From a virus, in the IMG/VR virus record IMGVR_UViG_3300043467_000250, positions 1-64,000 of that record: a DNA stretch of 64,000 bases; one strand, written 5' to 3'. The notes under the pieces were generated by a model. The model searched no databases. It had not been told where the DNA came from and saw only the letters and a list, made by a program, of their open reading frames with translations. Within the stretch, counting starts at the first letter, position 1, and each line of letters starts with the position of its first letter. Below, piece after piece: positions 22,358 through 31,652 of this stretch. A program made the position numbers and the translations under genes.

Positions 22358-23560
22358 CTATAAGTATTTTTTAATTTCGTTGAAATATTCAGGAAAGATC
22401 TCTTTGAAAGATTCTTTTCTTATTGTATCTCGCTTTTCGAGTTCTGCCCAAAAATTAATCCAGTCTGATTCAAAAAATTCTGTGTTAGATAGGTATTGTA
22501 TAACCATATTTCTATCATTGTTCCACTGTTGTGGCAGATATTTAGATTCAGATGCATTGAGTCTATTAATTATTGATTGTTTTAATTCACAAGGCAACAC
22601 TTTGATACTATGATGATCGTGCACCATATTAACATATATACCGATGCCCTTGCTGGCATAATGCTCAAATGTTTCAAAAAAATCATATACATTAAATGCT
22701 GAAACAGAAATACAAGCAGATAGCAACCATTCAGTTTTGCTATTATTTTTTGCAGAAATAAACTTATCAATATTTTCTTCTACTTCTTCCCAAACAGCTG
22801 GATGACGGCAATATTCAAATTTCTTACCGACACCATCACTGCTGATTTGTATATCCACAAGTCTAAACTCTTCTAGCAATGACATATATTTCTCTGGGTA
22901 GATAGTGCCATTAGTGTTATAATGAATGTGTTGTTTTTTACTCCACCCTTCCTCAACGCATTTGTTTACAATACTCCAGTGTTTTTCGATATAAAAAGGT
23001 TCGCCTCCGGCAAAATCAAATTTAGTTACATTGGGCAATAATGCAGTAATATCATCCCACAGAAATTTATTTTCGTAATCAAAACTATCTTTAACAGTTT
23101 GCCACCTCGGTTGTTTTAAATATGCTTGTTTATTATTTGGAAAATGTATACTAGCTTCTTCAATCATCCAAGGAGTAGAGTGTGTTGGGCTACATATCCT
23201 ACATTTTATATTGCATAGATTTCCCATACTTAGGTCTACAACTACTGGTAACATGTCACTATCAGTAATAATACTTGCATACGTTTTATTGTCTCTAATT
23301 CGTTTGCTTTCCTTGCCGGCTTCCTCTTCTTGCCAGCAAAATGTGCATTCCGGTATTTTAACCCCGTTATTAAGATTGCTAATCATTTGTTGACGATCTT
23401 TACTATTCCAAAACTCCAAAATACTAGCATTATTAATGGTAGTCTTCCCTGAGTCAGTAACCAATTCTCGAGTACTCATGCAGCATGTTTTAACTATGCC
23501 TTTAGGATGAATACTTAGATTCATGTATGGATTCACACAGTAAGTGGATTTATTTGTCAT
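22358..23560 (-). CDS. radical SAM protein with N-terminal twitch/SPASM-like cysteines
   Basis: 400 residues. CNIKCRIC (C116, C120, C123) is the SAM cluster site and AGGEP (184-188) the SAM-binding motif. Upstream C8, C26/C27 and ECTFCW (C72, C75) form a second putative cluster region. The sequence after the SAM cysteines (SPTHSTPW) matches the SP-x-S/T-S of the other members. It overlaps the upstream radical SAM gene by 11 bases. Confidence 0.87.
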   Translation of the reverse strand: MTNKSTYCVNPYMNLSIHPKGIVKTCCMSTRELVTDSGKTTINNASILEFWNSKDRQQMISNLNNGVKIPECTFCWQEEEAGKESKRIRDNKTYASIITDSDMLPVVVDLSMGNLCNIKCRICSPTHSTPWMIEEASIHFPNNKQAYLKQPRWQTVKDSFDYENKFLWDDITALLPNVTKFDFAGGEPFYIEKHWSIVNKCVEEGWSKKQHIHYNTNGTIYPEKYMSLLEEFRLVDIQISSDGVGKKFEYCRHPAVWEEVEENIDKFISAKNNSKTEWLLSACISVSAFNVYDFFETFEHYASKGIGIYVNMVHDHHSIKVLPCELKQSIINRLNASESKYLPQQWNNDRNMVIQYLSNTEFFESDWINFWAELEKRDTIRKESFKEIFPEYFNEIKKYL

Positions 23561-24908
23561 AATTTTCGTAAATTTGTTTGCACAGATTATAAAATTCTGT
23601 GTATTCTGGAAATGTCTTTAGTAAATCTGTACCTAGACGTTTGTCATTTTCTTTAAAAAAACTATAAAAGTCTCTTCTGCCAGCATGAATCTTTTCTTTG
23701 CTTACCGGATTCTCTTTCATATAGTCTGTAACACGAAGCATTTTTTCATATTCGACGTCGGTGAACCATTTTTTATTGTCTACAATAAATTGTAATTGAC
23801 GTTCTTGATGTGCTATAAAATCATCTGTGAGAATGTTAATCATCCAATGTGGTGGTTCTTTCAAGTACGGTGTATCAAAAGACACTGACTCAAATCCAAA
23901 CTTCTCGCGCCATTCGATTACCTTTTCTAATAGTTGTTGAAAGTTAGTAACGCACAAGACATTATAGGTACACATCAAATTTACAGTAGCACCTGCCTTG
24001 ATTACTTCTATCATATTGCGTTCCCAGTGATCACATTTAAGTCCTGTACGCATATATTCTGCTTGCTCGCCCCAACTATCAATGCTTGTAAAGAAACTAA
24101 ATTTACGGATCTTCTTTTGACGAACAAGACTAGTTACTCTTTGAATAAGTCTGTCAACACGATCAAAGGTTACACCTAGATTACTGTTTAATGTAATTTC
24201 TAAATGAGGACTTGGTTCTGTTTCTAGCAAATCAAAAAACTGCATAGCCCCTGGATTCATTAGAGGTTCGCCGCCAGTAATACGCAGAGTATGTAAGTCA
24301 TTTTTTAAACTTGGCCACCATTTCCAGAATGCTTCAATGTAGGGATTTTCGTCTTTAGGACCGTAGTATGTTCCGTTGGTCATAAACTCAATGCCATACT
24401 GATTATAGGTTAGATCGTAATTGCCATGCTTCTTGATTTCTTCTGTCCACATGGTGCTTGCTTGTGGGCAGCAATAACCGCAACGATAATTACATCCGTT
24501 ACCAAAACTCACTTCTAAGTAACGAGGATTAACCGGAGCATCCCAAGGTAATTCTGCTAGTTTTTCAATCAGTGGTTCGCTGAAATCACTGGAACTATGT
24601 ATCATTCTGTCACTGATATGCTCGCCTGGTAGATCTTCAATATTCCAACAATATTGGCATTCGTTAGGGCGACCGCCTTCTAACATGGTTTTACGCTGTT
24701 CTTTTTTCCATTTTGTATTGTGTAATGCACTAGGATCTGCTGCAATTTCATCTAAACCAATATGATGTGGGCGCGGATGATAGCAACTGTGATTATCACC
24801 GGTGTGTAGATACAGAGTTTGGTGCAACCACTTCATTGCACAGAATCCCGTACCGACTTTGTTTAATCTATCTCTTACGTTTTTAATATATTGTAATTTA
24901 TGACTCAT
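23550..24908 (-). CDS. radical SAM protein, CYHP/ECQYCW type
   Basis: 452 residues. SAM cluster CNYRCGYC (C139, C143, C146) and TGGEP (211-215). The N-terminal part has FCAMKW (C23), SCYHPRPH (C42), ALHNTKWKKEQRK and ECQYCW (C84, C87). These blocks are nearly the same in the protein at 25575-27008, so the two are paralogues. The C-terminal 150 residues are helical, with 'FYSFFKENDKRLGTDLLKTFPEY' shared in form with the paralogue. It overlaps both neighbours by 11 bases. Function unknown; a two-cluster radical enzyme is likely. Confidence 0.87.
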   Translation of the reverse strand: MSHKLQYIKNVRDRLNKVGTGFCAMKWLHQTLYLHTGDNHSCYHPRPHHIGLDEIAADPSALHNTKWKKEQRKTMLEGGRPNECQYCWNIEDLPGEHISDRMIHSSSDFSEPLIEKLAELPWDAPVNPRYLEVSFGNGCNYRCGYCCPQASTMWTEEIKKHGNYDLTYNQYGIEFMTNGTYYGPKDENPYIEAFWKWWPSLKNDLHTLRITGGEPLMNPGAMQFFDLLETEPSPHLEITLNSNLGVTFDRVDRLIQRVTSLVRQKKIRKFSFFTSIDSWGEQAEYMRTGLKCDHWERNMIEVIKAGATVNLMCTYNVLCVTNFQQLLEKVIEWREKFGFESVSFDTPYLKEPPHWMINILTDDFIAHQERQLQFIVDNKKWFTDVEYEKMLRVTDYMKENPVSKEKIHAGRRDFYSFFKENDKRLGTDLLKTFPEYTEFYNLCKQIYENYDK

Positions 24909-25578
24909 TATGTAACCTGTTTTTTAAATTAATTTGACCTGCTAGTCTATGATGAAAAACATCATCTACTATTTTAAATAGTTCGTCGTGCAATTTTTGG
25001 TTAGCCATATGATTAGGTCTCATATCTTTAGAGGCAAACTCAAGCAGTTTTTCTTCTGTGTTTAAATATTTTTTTGGTATTTCTATTCTAGAGAAATATA
25101 TCAGAGCTGGCCTAACTTCGTTTTCAAATGTGTGCGAATAAACTAAGCTATCCTCGGATACAAATTTAGTAGATACCCAATTGCTCGAATCACCGTATCC
25201 GGAAGGGAAAGCCCAGAAAAACAACATGCGGATCTTTCGTTCTTTAACAACCGCTTCGATCTTATCCAAATACATATCAGACTGCATTTCAAGAAGACGT
25301 TGATTATAAAAGTGTTTATGATACAACTGGTGAATTTCTTGTGTCTTCTTAGAATCTTTCTGATAATATCTTTGATTCTCAGACCAACAAAAAACAACTA
25401 AATCGTCAGGTGTTATACGGTCTAAGTCTTCCATGAATCTTAAAAATATATAATGATTGCTTGCACCTGCAATTGATCGATTTATTAGTTGATGTTTTCC
25501 ATGTAATTGATCAATCCACGAAGTGCATCTCACTTCACTAGACATGCTAAAACTATCACCGTATATGAAAATCGTCAT
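24898..25578 (-). CDS. SGNH-hydrolase-like protein
   Basis: 226 residues from ATG 25578, chosen since it forms ATGA with the upstream stop; the frame is open to 25614. FIYGDSFSMS (4-13) is the GDS block with S9 as likely nucleophile. SIAGASNHYIFLR supplies the Gly and Asn blocks, and SKDMRPNHMANQ the Asp-x-x-x-x-His end. No signal peptide. It sits between two radical SAM paralogues, so both probably act on the same material, perhaps adding or removing an acyl group. Confidence 0.72.
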   Translation of the reverse strand: MTIFIYGDSFSMSSEVRCTSWIDQLHGKHQLINRSIAGASNHYIFLRFMEDLDRITPDDLVVFCWSENQRYYQKDSKKTQEIHQLYHKHFYNQRLLEMQSDMYLDKIEAVVKERKIRMLFFWAFPSGYGDSSNWVSTKFVSEDSLVYSHTFENEVRPALIYFSRIEIPKKYLNTEEKLLEFASKDMRPNHMANQKLHDELFKIVDDVFHHRLAGQINLKNRLHNES

Positions 25579-27008
25579 TGCTTGTGTATTGCTTTCTTGC
25601 ATTTTACCTCGCATTCTTTCCAGAAATTTTCTAACTCTGGAAAAGTATTTAAAAAATTTGTATCTCTACGTGCATCATGCTGGCTAAAGAACAAATAAAA
25701 ATTTTCCATCGCCAGCTCACGATTAAAACCTGTATCCGATTTAATCCAATCAATTAAACGCTGAACCTTACTAATTTCAAAATCACTAAATCCTTTAAAT
25801 TCGTTCCAGCGTGTTTCAGGATTGTATTTCATAAATTCTATAGTGCGTTCTAATTCACTAACCATTTCTGGTAATAATTTAGGATTTAAAAAATCAGGAT
25901 CTAATAACTGTGGAACATCAAACCAAACTAATTGACGTCCTTTGTTATATTGTTTTCTAAGTTTTAAAATATTTTCTATGTAAGAATAAAATCCTGTATA
26001 ACTTAATGCGGTAAAAGTTATAATAAATGTTAAACTGTGTTTATCACTATTTTGCAAATAATCACATACATTATTATACAGTAGATTAAAATCCATACCG
26101 TTGCGAATATATTCTGCTTGATTACCCCAAGAGTCTAAACTACAATACAACATAAAATGATCAATTGCATCTACATCTGTAATCTCTTTAAGACTAGTCA
26201 TAAATTTAGCCCACTGATCACCCGGCGGACAACAGTTACTAGTAATACTTAGATGCAGATCTTCTTTAGGATGTTCTTTAACATAGTCAAACATACGGAA
26301 CGTGTTCTTATCCATCAATGGCTCACCGCCAGTCATACGGAATGTATGTAGTGTTGGATATATCTGTGGCAACCATTCCCAGAACGCTAGCAAGTAAGGA
26401 TTGTTTGGCCCGTTATCTATGTTAAGACTCTTCATCCAATTAATATCATTGTGCCAACGATCTTTTAAAATAAACGCACCGTTATGTTGAATATCGTTGT
26501 GCCATGCTGTACTTAGATGAGGGCTGCAATAACTACATTTAAAATTACAGGCTTGATTAAAATTTACTTCAACGTAGCGTGGATTAGGATTTTCTACTAA
26601 CTGTGCTTCTTCTATTAAACCGTGTTCGTAAACATCTTTACTTCGATATGCACGATCACTTAACTGCGTACCACTATCTTCTATCTGCCAACAAAATTCA
26701 CATTCTTTAGGACGTTCTCCAGCTAACATTAATTTGCGTTGTTCTTTTTTATATTTTGTATTATGTAATGCACTAACATCAATTCGAACTTCTTCTAAAG
26801 GAACTTGATGTGTCCTAGGATGATAACAACTATGTGTTTTTCCCGTAGGAATGTGTAGACTAACATTATACCATTTAGCAAGACAAAAGCTCGGACTAAC
26901 TTTGTTTAGTTCTTTATACACGTAGTCAGCATCAGCAAGATATCGAGATTCATATCTACCGTTAATCTCTTTAAGTTCGTTGCCTTTTATATTACGATTG
27001 TATTCCAC
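25575..27008 (-). CDS. radical SAM protein, CYHP/ECEFCW type
   Basis: 477 residues. SAM cluster CNFKCSYC (C154, C158, C161), TGGEP (226-230). N-terminal cysteines C42 (FCLAKW), C61 (SCYHPRTH), C103 and C106 (ECEFCW) with SALHNTKYKKEQRK between, as in the paralogue at 23550-24908. The end YLFFSQHDARRDTNFLNTFPEL also matches it. Possibly a two-cluster radical enzyme. It overlaps the upstream repeat-glycosyltransferase gene by 17 bases. Confidence 0.88.
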   Translation of the reverse strand: MEYNRNIKGNELKEINGRYESRYLADADYVYKELNKVSPSFCLAKWYNVSLHIPTGKTHSCYHPRTHQVPLEEVRIDVSALHNTKYKKEQRKLMLAGERPKECEFCWQIEDSGTQLSDRAYRSKDVYEHGLIEEAQLVENPNPRYVEVNFNQACNFKCSYCSPHLSTAWHNDIQHNGAFILKDRWHNDINWMKSLNIDNGPNNPYLLAFWEWLPQIYPTLHTFRMTGGEPLMDKNTFRMFDYVKEHPKEDLHLSITSNCCPPGDQWAKFMTSLKEITDVDAIDHFMLYCSLDSWGNQAEYIRNGMDFNLLYNNVCDYLQNSDKHSLTFIITFTALSYTGFYSYIENILKLRKQYNKGRQLVWFDVPQLLDPDFLNPKLLPEMVSELERTIEFMKYNPETRWNEFKGFSDFEISKVQRLIDWIKSDTGFNRELAMENFYLFFSQHDARRDTNFLNTFPELENFWKECEVKCKKAIHKQ

Positions 27009-29301
27009 TGAACTGTTCCTTTAACCAATCAAAGTCATTAATTTTCTTAAGGGCCTCTGGATTGTTTTTGTTAGTTTCGCCGTATTCTCTACCTGCCTGA
27101 GCACCTTTAATTGCATATTTGCCAAATAGTTTATCAACACCAACTGAGCACCATACATCTAAACGATGTGTAGTTTCTTCCTCGTATTGTCTTTCGATTA
27201 CACGACTAGCTAGTTTACAACATTCTCTAAATGCTGATCTCCATGTAGCAAATTCATCTGTGTTAAATGAATTCGTGTTAGACACAGTATTCATAGCTTT
27301 AAATTTTTTCGATATGCTAGTGGTCATATCGGGCGAATTAACATCAACAGATATTGTTAATTGTCTTGGTAATAACTTAACACCTCCGTTGCCGTATTCT
27401 AGATTGTTAATAGGATTGCGGCTTTTCCAAACATGAACACAGTCTATGTCGTAACTACTCATAACTAAATTAAAATTAAAATCATTTTCGACAATAGCAT
27501 CACCGTCAACGATCCATATCATGTCAGTATTGCACATTTTAGCTGCTTGTATATGCGCCTGGTGAATTCCTTTAACTCCGTGAATACGTTTTGCTCTTGG
27601 ACACATTTCTAATAACTTGTTACAGTTTTCATCGGCATTGGGTTCGTTATAAGAAATAAAAACAACATCATATAAAGAATGTTTAGATACTAATCTATCA
27701 TGTTCTTTTTTCTCAATTAAAAATCTGTGTTTAAATTCTCTTTGACCAATTATTTTATCTTTAGACAATAACACTACACCGTTAACAAAAATTTCTTTTT
27801 CATTGAATAAGTGTTTAAATGTATGATTTTCTTTTCGATCGTGTTCGTATTTTCCGTCATTGGGATCAAAATATAAATCAAATATCGATTCGTCGATAAT
27901 ATCTATTTCGGGCCAGATTCCCCAAAATAGTGGTTGGGTTTCTTTTTTAACAATGTCGGTATACTCGTCATATGACGATAACACATATCTATTATATCTG
28001 TAACGGCTTACAACTTCTGCATGTTCTTTTTTATCTATTAAATATCTTCTATTAAATTCTTTCTGTGAAATAACTTGTGTTGTTGAAAACAATACTAATC
28101 CACAAAGATAAGTTTCTTTATCGTTACACAAATTTTTAAACATATGATTTGTTTTTCTATCTTGATCGTATTTTCCGTCATTGGGATCAAAATATAAATC
28201 AAAAACAGAATTATCTGTAACAGCTATTTCGGGCCAGATACCCCAGAATAAAGGTTGAGTTTCTGTTTCTATAATTTGTTTATATTCTTCGTAACTGGAA
28301 ATATTGTATCGATTATATCTATACCTACTAACTATGCGGGTATGTTCTTTTTTGTCAATTAAATATTTTCTATCAAATTCTTTCTTAGAAATAATTTTAG
28401 ATTTAGAAAATAAAACAACTCCGCTTAGATATGATTCTTTATCATTGCATAAATTTTTAAATACATGATTTTCTTGCCTATCATAATCTAATGCACCATT
28501 GTTAGGATCAAGATAAAAATCAAATATTGTATCGTCAATAATTTCTATACTAGGCCACTGACACCAAAACATTTGTTGTTTTTCATTGTCAATAATCTCT
28601 AAATAATCAGCATAAGAATTAATTTTATAAACTGGGTATTGATATTTGCTGACAACTTTGTTGTGCTCTTTTTTATCTACAGCATACTGTTTATCAAACT
28701 CTCGATTTGATAAAGGTTTATATTTGCTGCAAAGGATTACTCCGCTGAGATAAGATTCAACACTATTGCAGAGATTTTTAAATACATGATTTTCTCTGCG
28801 GTCATAACTATTATGATGACTAAAATATATGTCAAAAATTGATTTGTCAGTTACAGTAACTTCTGGCCATACTAGCCAAAACATGTCGTCGGTTATGTGT
28901 TGGTATTCGTTGAATGTATTAGGACTGTATGTTTTATATTGTTTTGGAATACTAGCAACAATATCAATTTCTTTTTTAGCTGTAAAAAATCTATGATGAA
29001 ATTCACGCTGAGAAATCGTCAACGATTTAGGAAACAAACAAATACCATCATAGTGTTCTCCGTTTTTAAAAACGTGAACATACATGTCATCCCACTTAGT
29101 GGCTTTATAATCTAATAAATTAAATTCTGTAAGATTTATATCGTCCCAGATTACCCAGAACATTTTTGTAAAAGATTTAGATCGAATTTCTTCGTAAGAC
29201 TTTATGTTTGTTAATTTTTGAGCAAGGGGATACCTAGACTTTATTGCATTCCAATCTTTAGTATTTCCTTCGCCTTTTGAAACATAAAAAATATCATACA
29301 T
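26992..29301 (-). CDS. repeat protein fused to GT-A glycosyltransferase domain
   Basis: 769 residues. Residues 1-535 hold five tandem copies of a unit of about 107 residues: 'SYxEY', then MFWxIWPEI, FDxYFDPND, NHxFKNLCNDKE, a hydrophobic strand, and EFxRxYLIDKKEH. Copies 4 and 5 are most alike. From about 540 comes a glycosyltransferase-like domain: VVFISYNEPNAD, RAKRIHGVKG, and IVDGDA as a DxD-type metal site. This domain is close to the whole protein at 29294-30211. The repeats may bind glycan or give multivalency; that is inference. It overlaps neighbours at both ends. Confidence 0.8.
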   Translation of the reverse strand: MYDIFYVSKGEGNTKDWNAIKSRYPLAQKLTNIKSYEEIRSKSFTKMFWVIWDDINLTEFNLLDYKATKWDDMYVHVFKNGEHYDGICLFPKSLTISQREFHHRFFTAKKEIDIVASIPKQYKTYSPNTFNEYQHITDDMFWLVWPEVTVTDKSIFDIYFSHHNSYDRRENHVFKNLCNSVESYLSGVILCSKYKPLSNREFDKQYAVDKKEHNKVVSKYQYPVYKINSYADYLEIIDNEKQQMFWCQWPSIEIIDDTIFDFYLDPNNGALDYDRQENHVFKNLCNDKESYLSGVVLFSKSKIISKKEFDRKYLIDKKEHTRIVSRYRYNRYNISSYEEYKQIIETETQPLFWGIWPEIAVTDNSVFDLYFDPNDGKYDQDRKTNHMFKNLCNDKETYLCGLVLFSTTQVISQKEFNRRYLIDKKEHAEVVSRYRYNRYVLSSYDEYTDIVKKETQPLFWGIWPEIDIIDESIFDLYFDPNDGKYEHDRKENHTFKHLFNEKEIFVNGVVLLSKDKIIGQREFKHRFLIEKKEHDRLVSKHSLYDVVFISYNEPNADENCNKLLEMCPRAKRIHGVKGIHQAHIQAAKMCNTDMIWIVDGDAIVENDFNFNLVMSSYDIDCVHVWKSRNPINNLEYGNGGVKLLPRQLTISVDVNSPDMTTSISKKFKAMNTVSNTNSFNTDEFATWRSAFRECCKLASRVIERQYEEETTHRLDVWCSVGVDKLFGKYAIKGAQAGREYGETNKNNPEALKKINDFDWLKEQFSGIQS
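27690..29301 (-). repeat. five tandem coding repeats of about 320 bases
   Basis: The DNA of copies 4 and 5 remains partly identical: 27845-27882 and 28166-28203 are the same over 38 bases at an offset of 321 (107 codons). Earlier copies (3, 2, 1, toward 29301) diverge step by step. The pattern suggests duplication from the 3' side and ongoing unequal exchange. Confidence 0.75.
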
Positions 29302-30211
29302 TGGCTGGCACCGGCATCTTAAAATAAGTGTCGTTGAGATTCATGGTTTCATTATACAAATCTAAAGTAAATTTACTTTGCTGCGCATCAAGAAACGGCC
29401 AATCTAATCCCAAACTCATTTTTATTTTTTCGCCTAAATTTTTAATCTCATCTACTAGACCATCACCGTTTACATCTTCATACGGTTTACCGTATTGATT
29501 CCATATATCTCTGAGTATTTCAAAATCTCGAACATCGACATAATTCCACTGTGTGCAATTAGCCATCCATGTTCCTAATCTAGCACCATATACTGCATAA
29601 ATTCCGTTTTCTTCGTGAGCACCCACAGTTGACCACATGCGCAGTCTATGGATATTGTGCCACCATATGCGTTCTTTAATTTCCATAGGAGGAACTTTGA
29701 CCCCGTCTAGCAAAGTCATCTTAACACCTTCACGGAATCCTGCTCTCCATGCTTGGAATGGTGATCCTGTGATAACGCTTTCACTGAACGTCAATGGAAA
29801 ATTTCTATACCCATCTTCCCAACAAAAGTCTACTTGGCCGCGATCACTGTTGGAGTTTTCATGCGTTTTCATGTTAAGAACAAAATCTTTACGCCAGATT
29901 TTCAATCCACCGTTGCCATATCGAAGACCATTAATTGCATTGCGGCCGCACCAACCATAGACCTGTATCTTGGGATCACTCATGTCAAGGTCGATATTAA
30001 AAAATCTAGGATCTACAATATTATCAGCATCAACAGTGATAAACCAATCTGTTTCACTGGCTTCTGCTGCGGCTTTATGGGCGTGGTCTGATCCTTTGAC
30101 TCCGTGAATACGTTTAGCCCAAGGTACTTTATTACACAAGTCAGCATAATGCAGATCTGCGTTAGGTTCGTCGTAACTTAAAAAAACTACATCAAATTCA
30201 ATTACTTTCAT
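29294..30211 (-). CDS. GT-A-like glycosyltransferase
   Basis: 305 residues. DVVFLSYDEPNADLHY (7-22), AKRIHGVKGSDHAHKAAAEA, and FITVDADNIVDPRF with DAD at 61-63 make a GT-A nucleotide-sugar site. Downstream RYGNGGLKIWRKDFVL and TGSPFQAWRAGFREG are shared in form with the C-terminal domain of the neighbouring repeat protein. A short insert reads DVNGDGLVDEIK, like a calcium-binding dockerin/EF loop. The acceptor is unknown. It overlaps the upstream gene by four bases. Confidence 0.8.
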   Translation of the reverse strand: MKVIEFDVVFLSYDEPNADLHYADLCNKVPWAKRIHGVKGSDHAHKAAAEASETDWFITVDADNIVDPRFFNIDLDMSDPKIQVYGWCGRNAINGLRYGNGGLKIWRKDFVLNMKTHENSNSDRGQVDFCWEDGYRNFPLTFSESVITGSPFQAWRAGFREGVKMTLLDGVKVPPMEIKERIWWHNIHRLRMWSTVGAHEENGIYAVYGARLGTWMANCTQWNYVDVRDFEILRDIWNQYGKPYEDVNGDGLVDEIKNLGEKIKMSLGLDWPFLDAQQSKFTLDLYNETMNLNDTYFKMPVPANV

Positions 30212-30825
30212 TTATATTCAATCACATAATTTTTAAATAGGCGTCTTGTATACACACTAAACTTATCATAGTCAATATTTTTAATTGTTACATTATGCCC
30301 TATTAGTTCATTTAGTTTAACAGAAAACATCTGAAAAATCAAGTTGGGATCGTTGTAATCTGTGATTAAAAAATCCAGATCGGTGCTACCATCCCAAATA
30401 AATTTTCTTGTTCCGTCGTTGCCTTTGTATTTTTTGGTTCCGCCGTATTCTGTAGACAGTTGAATTTTCAAATATTTGTTTTTTGAATTATATGTTATAT
30501 GTATATCCGATTCAATTTGATCTGAATATTTGATATCAGGAATTCTATGCAACACATCATCTAATTTGTTTAGTGTCTTTTTTTCAGCTATGTCTAACTG
30601 TCCTGACTCTACATTTATTTGACAGTTGTGTATCTGTATTTCAGCTGTGATTATGGATTCAGCAATTTCTTGTGATATCTGCACTATATGTTTTTGATCT
30701 GCAAAAGCATGATCTGGCCCCACGCTGATAACTTGACCCGTATTTGGATCAAACACCGCTACATACTGTGTAATTGGTGGCTTGTATTCTCTCAGCCATT
30801 TATCAAAATCTTCTATAGTTTCCAT
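30208..30825 (-). CDS. operon protein of unknown function
   Basis: 205 residues, soluble. N-terminal part ITQYVAVFDPNTGQVISVGPDHA looks like a beta hairpin of the sort found in fibre or chaperone proteins. HIVQISQEIAESIITAEIQIHNCQI and a helix follow. The C-terminal half is strand-rich (DIHITYNSKNKYLKIQLS, STDLDFLITDYNDPNLIFQMF). No enzyme motif seen. As a non-enzymatic member of the operon it could be an acceptor or a fibre chaperone; this is speculation. Confidence 0.7.
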   Translation of the reverse strand: METIEDFDKWLREYKPPITQYVAVFDPNTGQVISVGPDHAFADQKHIVQISQEIAESIITAEIQIHNCQINVESGQLDIAEKKTLNKLDDVLHRIPDIKYSDQIESDIHITYNSKNKYLKIQLSTEYGGTKKYKGNDGTRKFIWDGSTDLDFLITDYNDPNLIFQMFSVKLNELIGHNVTIKNIDYDKFSVYTRRLFKNYVIEYK

Positions 30826-31652
30826 GCTTTAGTCTCCAAGATATGTATACACTCATTTGTGATTAAATTTTTCTCTACGTAATGCACAATATCATTCTGT
30901 TGAAAATTTCCTATCTTTAGTCTAGCGTCTGCATTAAGATAAAATCCCACATGATCGCTCCAAGTATCAGCCGGCCATGGCCATTTTTGCAGCATTGGTT
31001 TCATATGCACTACTCGAGGAAATGGTAAATCGTAGGCAATGTCGTCAGTGATGTCTAGTATGTTAGCAGCCAATGCGAATGCTTCATCTGTGCCAATTAC
31101 CTTAGGCCTGTGTTCACTTAAAAACTGATTGGCGAATTCGCGGGGATTTTTTATAATCTGTCGACCTAATTCAAAAAATTCTTGGCATAGCACAGATCCT
31201 TTAGAGAAAAAAGTCCACATGGAGTATAAATCCGGCAGACAATTTCTGTCAAAGGTTTTTCTATATGTGCGATCTGTGATTGTTTCGCCTCTATAGGTAT
31301 AGACCTGATTGGCCACATACAATTCGCTGTTGGCAATAAAATAATCAATCCAATGACTGTAATCTCGTAGGAATAACATATCAGCATCAAGGCATACTGT
31401 GTGATCAAACGGAGACAGTTGGTCCATCCATGATCTGCCATCCCAATATTTCTCTTGGTCCCATTCGATCACTGTGTCAAACACCCACGGACTTGATAAT
31501 TTTGCAAGTGATTCTTTGTTGTCAATTACCAGTGCCACCCTGTCATACCCTGGTTTTTGAGTGGTTTTTATACTCAAAGCTAGAGCATAGGCGCACTTGA
31601 GATAATCAATGTCATCATAGTGTGCTACAAACAACAGATATCCAAAGTTCAT
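30813..31652 (-). CDS. GT-A-like glycosyltransferase (GT8-like)
   Basis: 279 residues. YLLFVAHYDDIDYLKCAYALALSI is the typical start of nucleotide-sugar transferases of the GT8 plan. TVCLDADMLFLRDY carries the DxD metal site (DAD 89-91), and IGTDEAFALAANI the later acidic motif. Similar in layout to the next gene upstream (31649-32509), so a paralogue pair. No membrane segment. The acceptor is unknown. Confidence 0.78.
   Translation of the reverse strand: MNFGYLLFVAHYDDIDYLKCAYALALSIKTTQKPGYDRVALVIDNKESLAKLSSPWVFDTVIEWDQEKYWDGRSWMDQLSPFDHTVCLDADMLFLRDYSHWIDYFIANSELYVANQVYTYRGETITDRTYRKTFDRNCLPDLYSMWTFFSKGSVLCQEFFELGRQIIKNPREFANQFLSEHRPKVIGTDEAFALAANILDITDDIAYDLPFPRVVHMKPMLQKWPWPADTWSDHVGFYLNADARLKIGNFQQNDIVHYVEKNLITNECIHILETKAWKL

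Noticed and set aside
27871-27878. TATAAAT-like strings inside the repeat-glycosyltransferase gene (also near 28192)
   Set aside because: They read on the + strand inside a - strand gene, end in C, and are part of the coding repeat.
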